Of a stretch of DNA of 64,000 nucleotides, positions 8,475-16,432 are shown in pieces. The notes under the pieces are model-generated. The model had not been told where the DNA came from. It ran no database searches and saw only the letters and a list, made by a program, of their open reading frames with translations. Location: contig NZ_CP022657.1 of NCBI RefSeq assembly GCF_002243515.1, positions 1,355,001-1,419,000 of the forward strand, written 5' to 3'. The position numbers and the translations under genes are program-made. The first letter of the stretch is position 1; each line of letters starts with the position of its first letter. This DNA is from Tumebacillus algifaecis (GTDB lineage Bacteria > Bacillota > Bacilli > Tumebacillales > Tumebacillaceae).

Positions 8475-9152
8475 ATGTGGAAAGAGTTGCGCGGAGTCGG
8501 TCTGTTTCGCGAACTGTCGGAAGAGTTTTTGAAAATGATCGCGAGCATTACCCACCTCAAAGCGGTGGCGCGCGGTGAGACGATTTTTTTCGAAGGGGAC
8601 CCGTATACCGCGATGTACGTCGTACGCTCGGGCAAAGTGCGGCTGACCAAGTCAACAGCGGAGGGCAAAGAAATGATCGTCTACATCCGTCAAGACGGTG
8701 AGCCGATCGGCGCGGCGATGCTGTTTTTGGAACACCCCTATCCAGCGACCGCACAGGCTATTGAAGATTCGGAGGTCTGGCAGATCCCACATGTCGAATT
8801 GGAGCATCTCGTTCGGCAGAATCCAGACTTGTCGATCGCAATCATCCGGCTGCTCGGGGAGCGACTGCTGCAGACGCAGGCGCAGATGCGCGATCTGGCG
8901 CTGCAGGATAAATGGGGGGCGCTGATCTCTACGTTGCAACGATTGATCGAAGAATACGGGCGAGTGACGACAAAGGGGACGGTGCTCGATCTCAACCTGT
9001 CGCATCAGGAGTTGGCCAAGATGATCGGCTCGACGCGAGAAGGGGTCAATCGTATGATGAGCCAGTTGAAAAAGGCGCAGATCTTAGACGTCGTGCGCGG
9101 CGAGATCACCGTGTATGATGCAAAGAAGTTGCAACTGTTTTTGAAAGACTGA
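8475..9152 (+). CDS. Crp/Fnr family transcriptional regulator
   Basis: 225 residues. Residues about 10-125 form a cyclic-nucleotide-binding-type beta-barrel (GETIFFEGDPYTAMYVVRSG near 34-53), followed by the long dimerisation helix and a winged helix-turn-helix at about 175-200 (LSHQELAKMIGSTREGVNRM), the DNA-reading part. There is no Cys cluster of the FNR iron-sulfur type in the N-terminus, so the signal is not oxygen sensing by that route. GTGGAGG lies upstream of the ATG. It is transcribed away from an MFS exporter and followed by its own terminator. Ligand and targets are unknown. Confidence 0.9.
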   Translation: MWKELRGVGLFRELSEEFLKMIASITHLKAVARGETIFFEGDPYTAMYVVRSGKVRLTKSTAEGKEMIVYIRQDGEPIGAAMLFLEHPYPATAQAIEDSEVWQIPHVELEHLVRQNPDLSIAIIRLLGERLLQTQAQMRDLALQDKWGALISTLQRLIEEYGRVTTKGTVLDLNLSHQELAKMIGSTREGVNRMMSQLKKAQILDVVRGEITVYDAKKLQLFLKD

Positions 9153-9159
9153 TCGCAGG

Positions 9160-9184
9160 GCGTCCGGAAACGGGCGCTTTTCTT
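9160..9184 (+). terminator. Terminator of the Crp/Fnr gene
   Basis: GCGTCCG (9160-9166), a GAAA loop, CGGGCGC (9171-9177) with one G-U pair, then TTTTCTT. Confidence 0.85.
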
Positions 9185-9368
9185 ATGAAAAGATTCGCGC
9201 AGAGAAGTTTTTGATGACCGATTTGGTTTCGAAATCGTCAGGCGCAACGCGTTCTTTTTTCTCTCGCTGAGGGCGCTGGTTGGCCCCGCCCAATTTTCGA
9301 TGAACAAGGACACATGAGGAGCAGGCGCATATACTGCCAGTGACATATGACTAAGGAGGGCGACCGGT

Positions 9369-10484
9369 TTGAAGGTACACACCGTCCAAAAGGGAGACTC
9401 CCTCTGGAAAATTTCAAAGCTGCATGGTCTCACGCTTGACGAGTTGATCGCTGCGAACCCGCAGATTGCCAACCCCGACCAACTGGAGGTCGGCATGGTG
9501 GTCAAACTCCCAGATGGGGGACCAGGAACCCCGATGCCAATCGAAGGTGAAGGGCCGGGCAGCAGCACGGTCCCGTCTGCTCAGGAGCCGAAGAAGGAAG
9601 TAGAAGGGCCGGGCACACACGTTTCGCCCAGTCATGCTCCGATTAACGTCGGAACCGGAGGCCCCGCACCTGCGTACCCGTCCGTCCCGAAATGGGATGG
9701 CTTGTGGAAGTATGTTGTCAAACAAGGCGACAGCATGTTTAAGATCGCCAAGCAAGTTGGGGTCACACTTGACCAACTAAAAGCGGCCAACCCGCAAGTT
9801 CCAAATGCGGATTCGATCTATGTCGGTCAAGTTTTGAATATCCCGTCTGCGGGACTCAAGCCCAAATATGGTAACAACCCGGGCCACTCATCTCCGATGA
9901 GCAAGGAGCAGCTGACCGCTCCAATCGTTCAACCGCCGCTGATGCCCAAGGAGCAACTGACCGCTCCGATCGTTCAACCGCCGCTGATGCCCAAGGAGCA
10001 ATTGACCGCTCCGATCTTTCAACCGCCGCTGATGCCCAAAGAACAACTGACTTTACCAAAGGAGATGGCGCCTGTGGAACAACCGATCGTGCACCCCCCG
10101 GTGGTACATCCGCCGCAAATGGTTTCCCCGATTGAGATGAACATTCAGTACGCACCGCACATGAACTACGCACCGCATGAAGAAAACGTGCAAGTGCAAC
10201 AAATGCAAATGATGCCGCAGCCTGTACAGCACCACCCGATGATGCTGATGTACATCCCGGTTTCCCATAAGAAAAAGCATAAAAAGCACAAAAAATGCTG
10301 CCATAAAAAAACGAAACATCACGTCTGCAAATGCGGTGGACACAAACATCATTTCATCCATCCTCAGCTTCATCTGTATGGGAACGTTCACCACGACACG
10401 ATGCTGTACCACCAGCACATGCAGATGGCGCACGGCGGCGGGATGGGCATGATGCCGAAGACGTTCTATCGCGAGGACGAATAA
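9369..10484 (+). CDS. LysM protein, SafA-like spore coat/cortex assembly protein
   Basis: 371 residues starting at a TTG, with AAGGAGGG eight bases upstream. Two LysM peptidoglycan-binding domains are present, at about residues 2-44 (HTVQKGDSLWKISKLHGL) and 118-160 (YVVKQGDSMFKIAKQVGV). Between and after them are Pro-rich linkers, three 15-residue tandem repeats of the type MPKEQLTAPIVQPPL, a Met/His/Gln-rich region, and a C-terminus dense in His, Lys and Cys (KKHKKCCHKK, HVCKCGGHKHH). An N-terminal LysM with a long low-complexity tail is the plan of SafA/ExsA-type spore morphogenetic proteins. There is no signal peptide, consistent with mother-cell assembly. The His/Cys tail could bind metal; that is inference. 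Confidence 0.8.
   Translation: MKVHTVQKGDSLWKISKLHGLTLDELIAANPQIANPDQLEVGMVVKLPDGGPGTPMPIEGEGPGSSTVPSAQEPKKEVEGPGTHVSPSHAPINVGTGGPAPAYPSVPKWDGLWKYVVKQGDSMFKIAKQVGVTLDQLKAANPQVPNADSIYVGQVLNIPSAGLKPKYGNNPGHSSPMSKEQLTAPIVQPPLMPKEQLTAPIVQPPLMPKEQLTAPIFQPPLMPKEQLTLPKEMAPVEQPIVHPPVVHPPQMVSPIEMNIQYAPHMNYAPHEENVQVQQMQMMPQPVQHHPMMLMYIPVSHKKKHKKHKKCCHKKTKHHVCKCGGHKHHFIHPQLHLYGNVHHDTMLYHQHMQMAHGGGMGMMPKTFYREDE
9897..10031 (+). repeat. Three tandem 45-bp coding repeats
   Basis: Three in-frame copies of a 45-base unit encoding M(S/P)KEQLTAPI(V/F)QPPL, with a fourth, degenerate start at 10032. The DNA is as conserved as the protein, indicating recent expansion or homogenisation. Confidence 0.85.
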
Positions 10485-10496
10485 AATTTATAGCAA

Positions 10497-10521
10497 GGGA
10501 AGCCCGACCGGCTTCCCTTTT
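10497..10521 (+). terminator. Terminator after the LysM gene
   Basis: GGGAAGCC (10497-10504) pairs with GGCTTCCC (10510-10517), then TTTT. Confidence 0.85.
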
Positions 10522-10523
10522 GT

Positions 10524-11495
10524 ATGGAAAGGGGGGAGTCGCTTGGGACTCTGCTGACAGACAACCTGCTCAGCAAGCTTGAGCGGGCCTACGGGCTCAC
10601 GTTTATGCAAGCGGTCAAACTTCGCACAGTGACGGGCCTTCGCACCAGCGGCGGAGCGATGATTCTCAAGCGTTATGAAGGCGAAGGAATGAAAAAGCGT
10701 CTGGATGCGATCGGAGTCGCTTTGGATGCGGTCGTCTGTGCCGGTGTGGAGATCGCCCCCTATTTGAAAACGAAAGAGCAGAACATGTACATCAGTGACC
10801 GAGGAGGGCTGTGGACGTTGCAGCCTTGGCTTTCGGGACGGCATTTGTCGATGTATGATCCCAAGGAACGCAAGGCTGCGGCTGTGTCGCTTGGCGCTTT
10901 GCACCGCGTCCCCACGGCAAAACTGGTTGAGAAGACCTCCTCTCTGCGCGTACCGCCACTATGGGAAAAGTACCGCCATCGTTTGGAGCGCGCTCAAGAA
11001 GCGACCTATCGCATCGGTGCATTGGGTGAGCTGTGGCGGCCGTTTGCGGAACGGGCGAAGCAGGCGGTGCGGGAGTTGCAAGGTCCTCGATTTTTGCAAG
11101 CGTTGGAGCGGGACAATCGCAGTGGCGCCTTTTGCCACCGTGATCCGGCACCGCATAATTTTATCTGGCAGGAAAAGTCGGCCGCTCTGATCGACTTCGA
11201 TCTCGCGGGGCTCGACGTGCGCGTGCATGATCTCTACCAGTTGCTCAACCATGCGCTCTACTTGAACGGACATGAAACGGGACTGTTTCAAGAGATGGTC
11301 GAAGCGTATGATCGTACCTATCCTTTGTGCGAGGATAACAGACGCGTTCTTGAGGCCCTGATGTCCTATCCGTCACTGGTGATTCGAGAGTGGTATGATT
11401 ATGGTAAAACTGGAAATCGCAAAGCGCTACTGCCACGTTTGGAATGGGCGGCCCTACAGGAAGAGAAGCGGTATAAAGAGTTTAAGGGAAAATAA
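10524..11495 (+). CDS. CotS-like spore coat protein / aminoglycoside phosphotransferase fold
   Basis: 323 residues with the protein-kinase-like APH fold. Catalytic-loop motif FCHRDPAPHNFIW (about 208-220; H-x-D-x4-N) and the metal-binding segment LIDFDLAGLD (about 226-235) are intact. The family includes the Bacillus coat proteins CotS, CotI and YutH, of which some are real kinases of coat proteins. Placement right after a SafA-like LysM protein supports a spore-coat role. The start at 10524 falls just behind the T tract of the preceding terminator and has no clear binding site; GGGGGGAG at 10531-10538 could serve a slightly later non-ATG start, so the N-terminus is uncertain by about ten residues. 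Confidence 0.8.
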   Translation: MERGESLGTLLTDNLLSKLERAYGLTFMQAVKLRTVTGLRTSGGAMILKRYEGEGMKKRLDAIGVALDAVVCAGVEIAPYLKTKEQNMYISDRGGLWTLQPWLSGRHLSMYDPKERKAAAVSLGALHRVPTAKLVEKTSSLRVPPLWEKYRHRLERAQEATYRIGALGELWRPFAERAKQAVRELQGPRFLQALERDNRSGAFCHRDPAPHNFIWQEKSAALIDFDLAGLDVRVHDLYQLLNHALYLNGHETGLFQEMVEAYDRTYPLCEDNRRVLEALMSYPSLVIREWYDYGKTGNRKALLPRLEWAALQEEKRYKEFKGK

Positions 11496-11530
11496 AAAGG
11501 CACAGCGATTTAATGCTGTGCCTTTTCTTC
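11495..11530. terminator. Bidirectional terminator
   Basis: AAAAGGCACAGC (11495-11506) and GCTGTGCCTTTT (11515-11526). It separates the CotS-like gene from a convergent small reading frame. Confidence 0.88.
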
Positions 11531-11537
11531 TTGCGAT

Positions 11538-11663
11538 CTATTGTACGTTGGTGACCTGGTCTGAGTCATCTCCAACATTTTCATCTTCGACCGACGCGAT
11601 CATCGTCAGTCCAAATCCTACAGTACCTACCAACAGTACAAGCGCGATCACTTCAGCAACCAA
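11538..11663 (-). CDS. Small membrane protein (41 residues)
   Basis: A short minus-strand frame starting at TTG (11661-11663), with GAAAGGGG about ten bases upstream. The predicted peptide has one strongly hydrophobic helix (VIALVLLVGTVGFGLTMIA) followed by an acidic tail (SVEDENVGDDSDQ). The stop codon lies just before a bidirectional terminator, which would suit a convergent transcribed gene. No family is recognised. It could be a small regulatory or sporulation membrane peptide; it could also be chance. Confidence 0.42.
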   Translation of the reverse strand: MVAEVIALVLLVGTVGFGLTMIASVEDENVGDDSDQVTNVQ

Positions 11664-12008
11664 GACACCATCGCCCCTTTCAGGAAAATTGTTTTCATAT
11701 AAATAGACGGAATAGGGATGTAAAAGGTTTCAGAGAAATTAGAACTTTTTTTGTAAGAAATTATAGGAAAAGCTCCATCTTCAAAGATAACGCATAGTGA
11801 ATTCCCCCTCTGTTATACTCAATTTACCTGGTGGAAGCATTTTTTTATTGGAAAAAATCGAGTTCCACAGAGCGGGTCATCTTTTCGCAAAATCACATTA
11901 TGTCTACCTGATACTGCCATAGCTTTCTGTGTTGTTCTATGTTAAAAAGGAAATGTATGTTCGGCATCGAATACGTTCCTACCGAACGACTAAGGAGGCA
12001 TTGCCAAC
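11664..12008. other. Intergenic region upstream of ruvC
   Basis: 345 bases, AT-rich, no gene seen. It holds a TATACT (11814-11819) without a convincing -35 box, a hairpin built from GTGGAA and TTCCAC around a T7/A6 tract (about 11830-11876), and an inverted repeat GTTCGG-N17-CCGAAC (11959-11987) just before the ruvC ribosome binding site. The spacing does not fit a canonical LexA box. Confidence 0.4.
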
Positions 12009-12512
12009 ATGCGGATACTTGGAATCGACCCAGGATACGGGCGAACCGGATACGGCGTGGTCGATTTGATTGGCAATCGATTGAAGCCTGTTGAATATGG
12101 GTGCGTGGAGACTAAACCGAACACACCGATCCCCGATCGCCTGGTCGAGATTTACGGTGCGATACGCGAAATCATCGCGAGGCACAAGCCAGATGCGATG
12201 GCGGTTGAACAGATTTTCTTTGCGAAGAGCGTTACGACTGCGCTCGATGTGGCCCAAGCGCGCGGCGTGGTATTGCTCGCTGCTCGGGAGGCGGGTCTTG
12301 CAGTCGCAGAATATACCCCGATGCAAGTCAAGCAGTCTGTCGTCGGCTACGGAAAAGCGGAGAAGAAACAGATTCAGGAGATGGTGCGCATGCTGCTTGG
12401 ACTCGCGAAGATTCCCAAGCCTGACGATGCGGCAGATGGGCTGGCGATCGCGATCACCCATGCGCATACCGCTCCGCTGCAAAGCCTTGCGGAAAGGAAG
12501 TTGAAGCAGTGA
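12009..12512 (+). CDS. ruvC: Crossover junction endodeoxyribonuclease RuvC
   Basis: Holliday-junction resolvase, 167 residues. RNase H-like fold with the catalytic Asp7 in RILGIDPGYGRTGYG, a glutamate in the AVEQIFF strand (about residue 68), and the C-terminal acidic pair in KPDDAADGLAIAI. CTAAGGAGG lies upstream. Its last codons overlap the GTG start of ruvA by four bases. RuvC is absent from B. subtilis (which uses RecU) but common in other Bacillota, so a ruvC-ruvA-ruvB operon here points away from Bacillus proper. Confidence 0.96.
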   Translation: MRILGIDPGYGRTGYGVVDLIGNRLKPVEYGCVETKPNTPIPDRLVEIYGAIREIIARHKPDAMAVEQIFFAKSVTTALDVAQARGVVLLAAREAGLAVAEYTPMQVKQSVVGYGKAEKKQIQEMVRMLLGLAKIPKPDDAADGLAIAITHAHTAPLQSLAERKLKQ

Positions 12513-13135
12513 TCGCATTTGTTGAAGGCACAGTCGCCTATGCAGAACTTGACCATCTGGTGATCAACGTTAACGGTGTCGGCTATCGCGTGTTCGTGAC
12601 CGGCACGACCGCCTACCAAGTGAATGAAGGCGAGAATTTGCGCCTGTTCACTCACCATCATGTTCGAGAAGATGCCCATCTTTTATATGGGTTTCGCACA
12701 AAAGAGGAGAAAGAATTGTTTACCCGCCTCAACAACGTAAACGGAATTGGGCCGAAAGTCGCACTCGCGATCCTTGGGGCAGGTACTCCGGACCAATTTG
12801 TGTTCGCCGTTCGCTCGGAGGATGTCAATTTTCTCACCAAACTGCCCGGGATCGGTAAAAAGACGGCTCAACGGCTGATCTTGGATCTGAAAGAGAAGCT
12901 TGACGATCTGGCTGTGCTGTTGCCGACGCCTGCGTTGGCTACAGGAAAAGGGACTAGCAAAGCGGCGCCTGTATCCAAGGGACTAGGAGCAGAGTTGCAT
13001 GAAGCGCTGACCAGTCTCGGCTATACTGAAAAAGAAGCGCATGAGGTTGTCCGAAGCCTTGCGGAAGAGATATCAGAAGGTGTTCCCATTGAAAGCCTGA
13101 TCAAGCTCGCTCTGAAGCAAATGATGCGCCAATAA
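12509..13135 (+). CDS. ruvA: Holliday junction DNA helicase subunit RuvA
   Basis: 208 residues. The N-terminal OB-fold is followed by two helix-hairpin-helix motifs ([14 protein letters not shown], about 73-86, and [16 protein letters not shown], about 108-123) that bind the junction, and a C-terminal three-helix domain that touches RuvB. The GTG start overlaps the ruvC stop, so translation is coupled. ruvB follows after 13 bases. Confidence 0.97.
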   Translation: MIAFVEGTVAYAELDHLVINVNGVGYRVFVTGTTAYQVNEGENLRLFTHHHVREDAHLLYGFRTKEEKELFTRLNNVNGIGPKVALAILGAGTPDQFVFAVRSEDVNFLTKLPGIGKKTAQRLILDLKEKLDDLAVLLPTPALATGKGTSKAAPVSKGLGAELHEALTSLGYTEKEAHEVVRSLAEEISEGVPIESLIKLALKQMMRQ

Positions 13136-13148
13136 GGAGAGGTATTTC

Positions 13149-14144
13149 GTGGAAGATCGGTTCGTGACATCTCAACCTCTGCAAGAAGACAGCGAACAAG
13201 AGACGCTGCGCCCACGCTATTTGCACGAGATGATCGGGCAGCGCAAGGTGCGCGACAACATGAAAGTATATATCGAAGCGGCGAAGATGCGCCGGGAAGC
13301 GCTCGATCATGTACTGCTGTACGGCCCCCCCGGGCTTGGCAAGACGACGCTTTCCAACATCATCGCCAATGAACTTGGTGTCAATGTCCGCGTCACCTCG
13401 GGCCCGGCCATCGAACGACCGGGCGATCTGGCGGCGCTATTGACCAATTTGCAGGAAGGCGACGTGCTGTTCATCGACGAAATCCATCGCTTGAACAAAA
13501 GTGTGGAAGAGGTACTCTATCCGGCGATGGAAGATTTTGCGCTCGACATCATCATCGGCAAAGGGCCGGCAGCGCGTTCAGTGAGGCTTGATCTCCCGCC
13601 GTTCACTTTGGTTGGAGCGACCACGCGTGCTGGCATGCTGTCCTTGCCATTGCGCGATCGCTTCGGTGTAGTCTGCCATTTAGAATATTATGATCTTGAG
13701 GATTTACAAAAGATCATCGTCCGCACCGCCGAGATATTGGGCGTGCCGATCGTGCCAGACGGCGCGGCGGAGATGGCCATGCGTTCGCGGGGCACCCCGC
13801 GGATTGCCAATCGACTGCTCAAGCGGGTGCGCGACTTTGCGATGGTGCAAGGGGACGGTGTGATCACGGCCGACCTGGCAGATCATGCGTTGAAGTTGAT
13901 TCAAGTTGACAACAAGGGACTCGATGAGGTTGACCACAAACTATTGTTGACGATCATTGAAAAATTTGGCGGCGGTCCAGTCGGACTCGACACGATTTCG
14001 GCTACAATCGGCGAAGAACCGGATACGATTGAAGACGTTTACGAGCCCTATCTGTTGCAGATCGGGTTTATCCAACGTACACCTAGAGGGAGAATTGTCA
14101 CGCCGCACGGGTACCATCATTTTGGTTTGACCTGTCCGGATTGA
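13149..14144 (+). CDS. ruvB: Holliday junction DNA helicase motor RuvB
   Basis: 331 residues, AAA+ ATPase. Walker A is GPPGLGKTT (about 58-66), Walker [10 protein letters not shown] (about 108-116), sensor 1 [10 protein letters not shown] (about 156-165) and sensor 2 near [10 protein letters not shown] (about 216-225), followed by the winged-helix DNA-binding C-terminus. It begins with GTG, with AAGGAGAGG upstream. It completes the ruvCAB operon. Confidence 0.97.
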   Translation: MEDRFVTSQPLQEDSEQETLRPRYLHEMIGQRKVRDNMKVYIEAAKMRREALDHVLLYGPPGLGKTTLSNIIANELGVNVRVTSGPAIERPGDLAALLTNLQEGDVLFIDEIHRLNKSVEEVLYPAMEDFALDIIIGKGPAARSVRLDLPPFTLVGATTRAGMLSLPLRDRFGVVCHLEYYDLEDLQKIIVRTAEILGVPIVPDGAAEMAMRSRGTPRIANRLLKRVRDFAMVQGDGVITADLADHALKLIQVDNKGLDEVDHKLLLTIIEKFGGGPVGLDTISATIGEEPDTIEDVYEPYLLQIGFIQRTPRGRIVTPHGYHHFGLTCPD

Positions 14145-14225
14145 TAGTCCGACAAAAATATTTACACGACTCTCGTTTGATGCCCCATAATACGACCTGG
14201 GTGTACGAATCCTATAGCAAGCGAG

Positions 14226-14978
14226 GTGGAATGGGTGGGACTCTTACCGTTCCGACGCAAGAAATCGGAGGAGACATCAGATCTCAATCAGTTGTTGATG
14301 AAGGCACGCAGCGGGAATGAAGAGGCACGAAATCAACTGTTGCGAGAGTATATTCCTTTCGTTGCGAAGAGCGCCTCCCAAGCAACGGGACGGTACATTC
14401 GCCGTGGGCAAGACGATGAGTTTAGCATTGCGCTTTCCGCTTTTAACGAAGCGATCGAACGATATGATTTAAATCGCGGCACCAGTTTTCTTGGCTTTGC
14501 TGACACTGTGATCAAGCGACGTTTGATCGACTATTATCGCTCCAAGCAGTCGAAGCAGCGCGACCTGCCTTTCTCCGAATTCGAGGTGGAAGATGAAGAA
14601 GAGAATGTGATCAACTACGTCGAAGTGCAAAAGTCTGTCGAAGAGCATCAAAAGCAGGTGGAAAGCGATGCCAGGCGACATGAGATTCTGCATTTTACGG
14701 AGTTGTTGATGCAGTTTGACATCTCGATGGAAGAGTTGGTCGATCTATCGCCGAAACATCAGGATGCGCGTGAAAATGCGATGGAAGTTGCAAAAGTGAT
14801 CGCTTCACAACAGGAGTTTTGCGACTATCTGATGGCGAAAAAATCCTTGCCGCTCAAAGCGCTGATGAAACATGTCAGCGTCAGCCGCAAGACGATCGAA
14901 CGCCAACGAAAATATATTATCGCGGTCTCCTTGATCCTGATCGGCGATTTCGAAATGCTGCAAGACTATATCATATAA
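14226..14978 (+). CDS. sigI: RNA polymerase sigma factor SigI
   Basis: Sigma-70-like factor of the SigI group, 250 residues from this GTG. The region-2 core is DEFSIALSAFNEAIERYDLNRGTSFLGFADTVIKRRLIDYYR (about 80-121, quoted only as a location: it begins at DEFSIALSAF and ends at RLIDYYR). The C-terminal part ends in SVSRKTIERQRKYIIAVSLI, typical of SigI region 4. An alternative GTG at 14235, five bases after GAGGTGG, may be the real start. The gene is followed by rsgI after about 40 bases. In B. subtilis and clostridia SigI serves heat, cell-wall or polysaccharide responses. Confidence 0.9.
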   Translation: MEWVGLLPFRRKKSEETSDLNQLLMKARSGNEEARNQLLREYIPFVAKSASQATGRYIRRGQDDEFSIALSAFNEAIERYDLNRGTSFLGFADTVIKRRLIDYYRSKQSKQRDLPFSEFEVEDEEENVINYVEVQKSVEEHQKQVESDARRHEILHFTELLMQFDISMEELVDLSPKHQDARENAMEVAKVIASQQEFCDYLMAKKSLPLKALMKHVSVSRKTIERQRKYIIAVSLILIGDFEMLQDYII

Positions 14979-15018
14979 CTGCGGTGGAGATGATTTTCTT
15001 TCGAAAGGGGGGCCGTTG

Positions 15019-16281
15019 ATGCAGAACAAAGGGATTGTCATGCAAGTAGCAGATGGAATGGTCGTTGTGATGACCAAAGACGCAACGTTTTTGAAGATAC
15101 CTTGGGTGGATGGAATGACCATCGGTCAGGAAGTTGATGTGCCTAACGAGGTGATCCATCAAAAGCGGAGTCCTATCAAAGCCGCACCGCTCCCTTGGTA
15201 CAAAAAAACCTTCAACACCACTTTGAAGAAGGTCGGTGTGGTCGCAGCGTCGGTGCTGCTTGCCGTTAGTGTTTGGTCCAGCACTGTACTTTTTTCGGAG
15301 CCGATTGCGTATGCGTACGTGACGGTTGACATCAATCCGAGTATCGAACTTTCGATTGACAATCACAAACAGGTGGTCACGGCAACGTCGCTGAACGACG
15401 AGGGAGATTTGGTGTTGGCAGGACTGACATTAAAAGGGATGTCGGTCGATGAGGCAGTTGGAAAACTGGCCGCTGTTGCGCACACCAAAGGATACCTCGA
15501 CGAGAAGACGGATGTGATCATCACTGCATCTCCGGCTGTAGCGGAAGAGGAAATGAAAGCGGATCTCGACCTAGTCAAAGTGGAGAGTGAATTGGTTGCC
15601 AAAGTGCAGTCGATGGCGCAAAACACCGGTGCTGAAGTCTCCGTAGAGGGGCTAGTCGTGTCCAAGGAAGTGCGCGATGCGGCCCAAGAAGCCGGCTTGT
15701 CTCCCGGCAAATATGCGTTGTATCTGGCAGCGATGCAAAGCGGTCTTGAGGTTGCCATTGATGAGTTCAAAACCGAGTCGGTCTCCAAAGTGATCAACAA
15801 GCGCGGTAAAGAGTTAGCCGAAATGCTGCATGATCTCAAGGGTGGCAAGCAACTGGACGCTTGGCATCGCGAAATGGCAGAAAAGAAAGTAAATCAAAAG
15901 GAGCCGACGGTCGAGCAACGCATCGTGCCGAGCAACATGAACCATCGCGAGCAAGACAAGAAAACACCACCCGGGCTGCAGAAAAAAGAGGACAACAAAA
16001 ACAAAATGAAGCAGGATGACAAGAATGGCAAGGATCAAAAGTCTTCCCAGTCTGACAAGTCCGCTAAGCACGATGGCAACAATAGCAAGGCCCAGCCGAA
16101 AAAGTCCTCCAACGAGAAGGGGGACGACAAACAAAAAGGTTGGAATACTCCCAATCAAAATTGGAATGTAAAGTCTGGCTATGATCAGAACAAGAATAAG
16201 AGCTGGAACAATGGCAATGACCAAAAAGATCAGAAAAACAACAAAGATGATCAGCAAAAAGGCAAGAAAAAGGGTGACTAA
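15019..16281 (+). CDS. rsgI: Anti-sigma-I factor RsgI with charged extracytoplasmic tail
   Basis: 420 residues. The N-terminal RsgI domain (about 1-55, MQNKGIVMQVADGMVVVMT) binds SigI; one transmembrane helix lies at about 74-95 (VGVVAASVLLAVSVW); outside is the conserved segment VDINPSIELSIDNHKQVV (about 108-125), the region that in this family undergoes autoproteolysis and signalling. The last roughly 130 residues are a low-complexity tail rich in Lys, Asp, Asn and Gln, without the carbohydrate-binding modules known from Clostridium RsgI proteins. GAAAGGGGGG precedes the ATG. It pairs with sigI immediately upstream. Confidence 0.9.
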   Translation: MQNKGIVMQVADGMVVVMTKDATFLKIPWVDGMTIGQEVDVPNEVIHQKRSPIKAAPLPWYKKTFNTTLKKVGVVAASVLLAVSVWSSTVLFSEPIAYAYVTVDINPSIELSIDNHKQVVTATSLNDEGDLVLAGLTLKGMSVDEAVGKLAAVAHTKGYLDEKTDVIITASPAVAEEEMKADLDLVKVESELVAKVQSMAQNTGAEVSVEGLVVSKEVRDAAQEAGLSPGKYALYLAAMQSGLEVAIDEFKTESVSKVINKRGKELAEMLHDLKGGKQLDAWHREMAEKKVNQKEPTVEQRIVPSNMNHREQDKKTPPGLQKKEDNKNKMKQDDKNGKDQKSSQSDKSAKHDGNNSKAQPKKSSNEKGDDKQKGWNTPNQNWNVKSGYDQNKNKSWNNGNDQKDQKNNKDDQQKGKKKGD

Positions 16282-16341
16282 ATCTTGTCAGGCGGCAAAC
16301 TTGCGATCATCGTGAGGTCATGCAAGCGCTGTACAGTTCGG

Positions 16342-16372
16342 CCAACAGTGAACGCTAGGCGTTGACTGTTGG
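16342..16372. repeat. Strong hairpin downstream of rsgI
   Basis: A 14-bp inverted repeat with one mismatch and a 3-base loop: it starts CCAACAGTGAACGC and ends GCGTTGACTGTTGG. It is not followed by a T tract, so it is not a plain terminator. Confidence 0.6.
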
Positions 16373-16381
16373 ATCTTCGCT

Positions 16382-16427
16382 CCATAGAAAAACCCCACAG
16401 CGCATGGCATGTGGGGTTTTTCTATGG
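16382..16427. terminator. Bidirectional terminator between rsgI and the HD-GYP gene
   Basis: A perfect 18-bp stem: 16382-16399 (CCATAGAAAAACCCCACA) with 16410-16427. The A5/T5 stretches flank the GC-rich core CCCCACA/TGTGGGG. It ends the rsgI transcript on one strand and the HD-GYP transcript on the other. Confidence 0.92.
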
Positions 16428-16432
16428 ACATG

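Noticed and set aside
9005-9568. Long minus-strand frame (187 residues) opposite the Crp/Fnr and LysM genes
   Set aside because: Complementary shadow of two well supported genes and their terminator; no ribosome binding site.
11959-11987. Possible LexA/SOS box before ruvC
   Set aside because: GTTCGG-N17-CCGAAC and the inner CGAATACGTTCC do not have the CGAAC-N4-GTTCG spacing; kept only as an unexplained inverted repeat.
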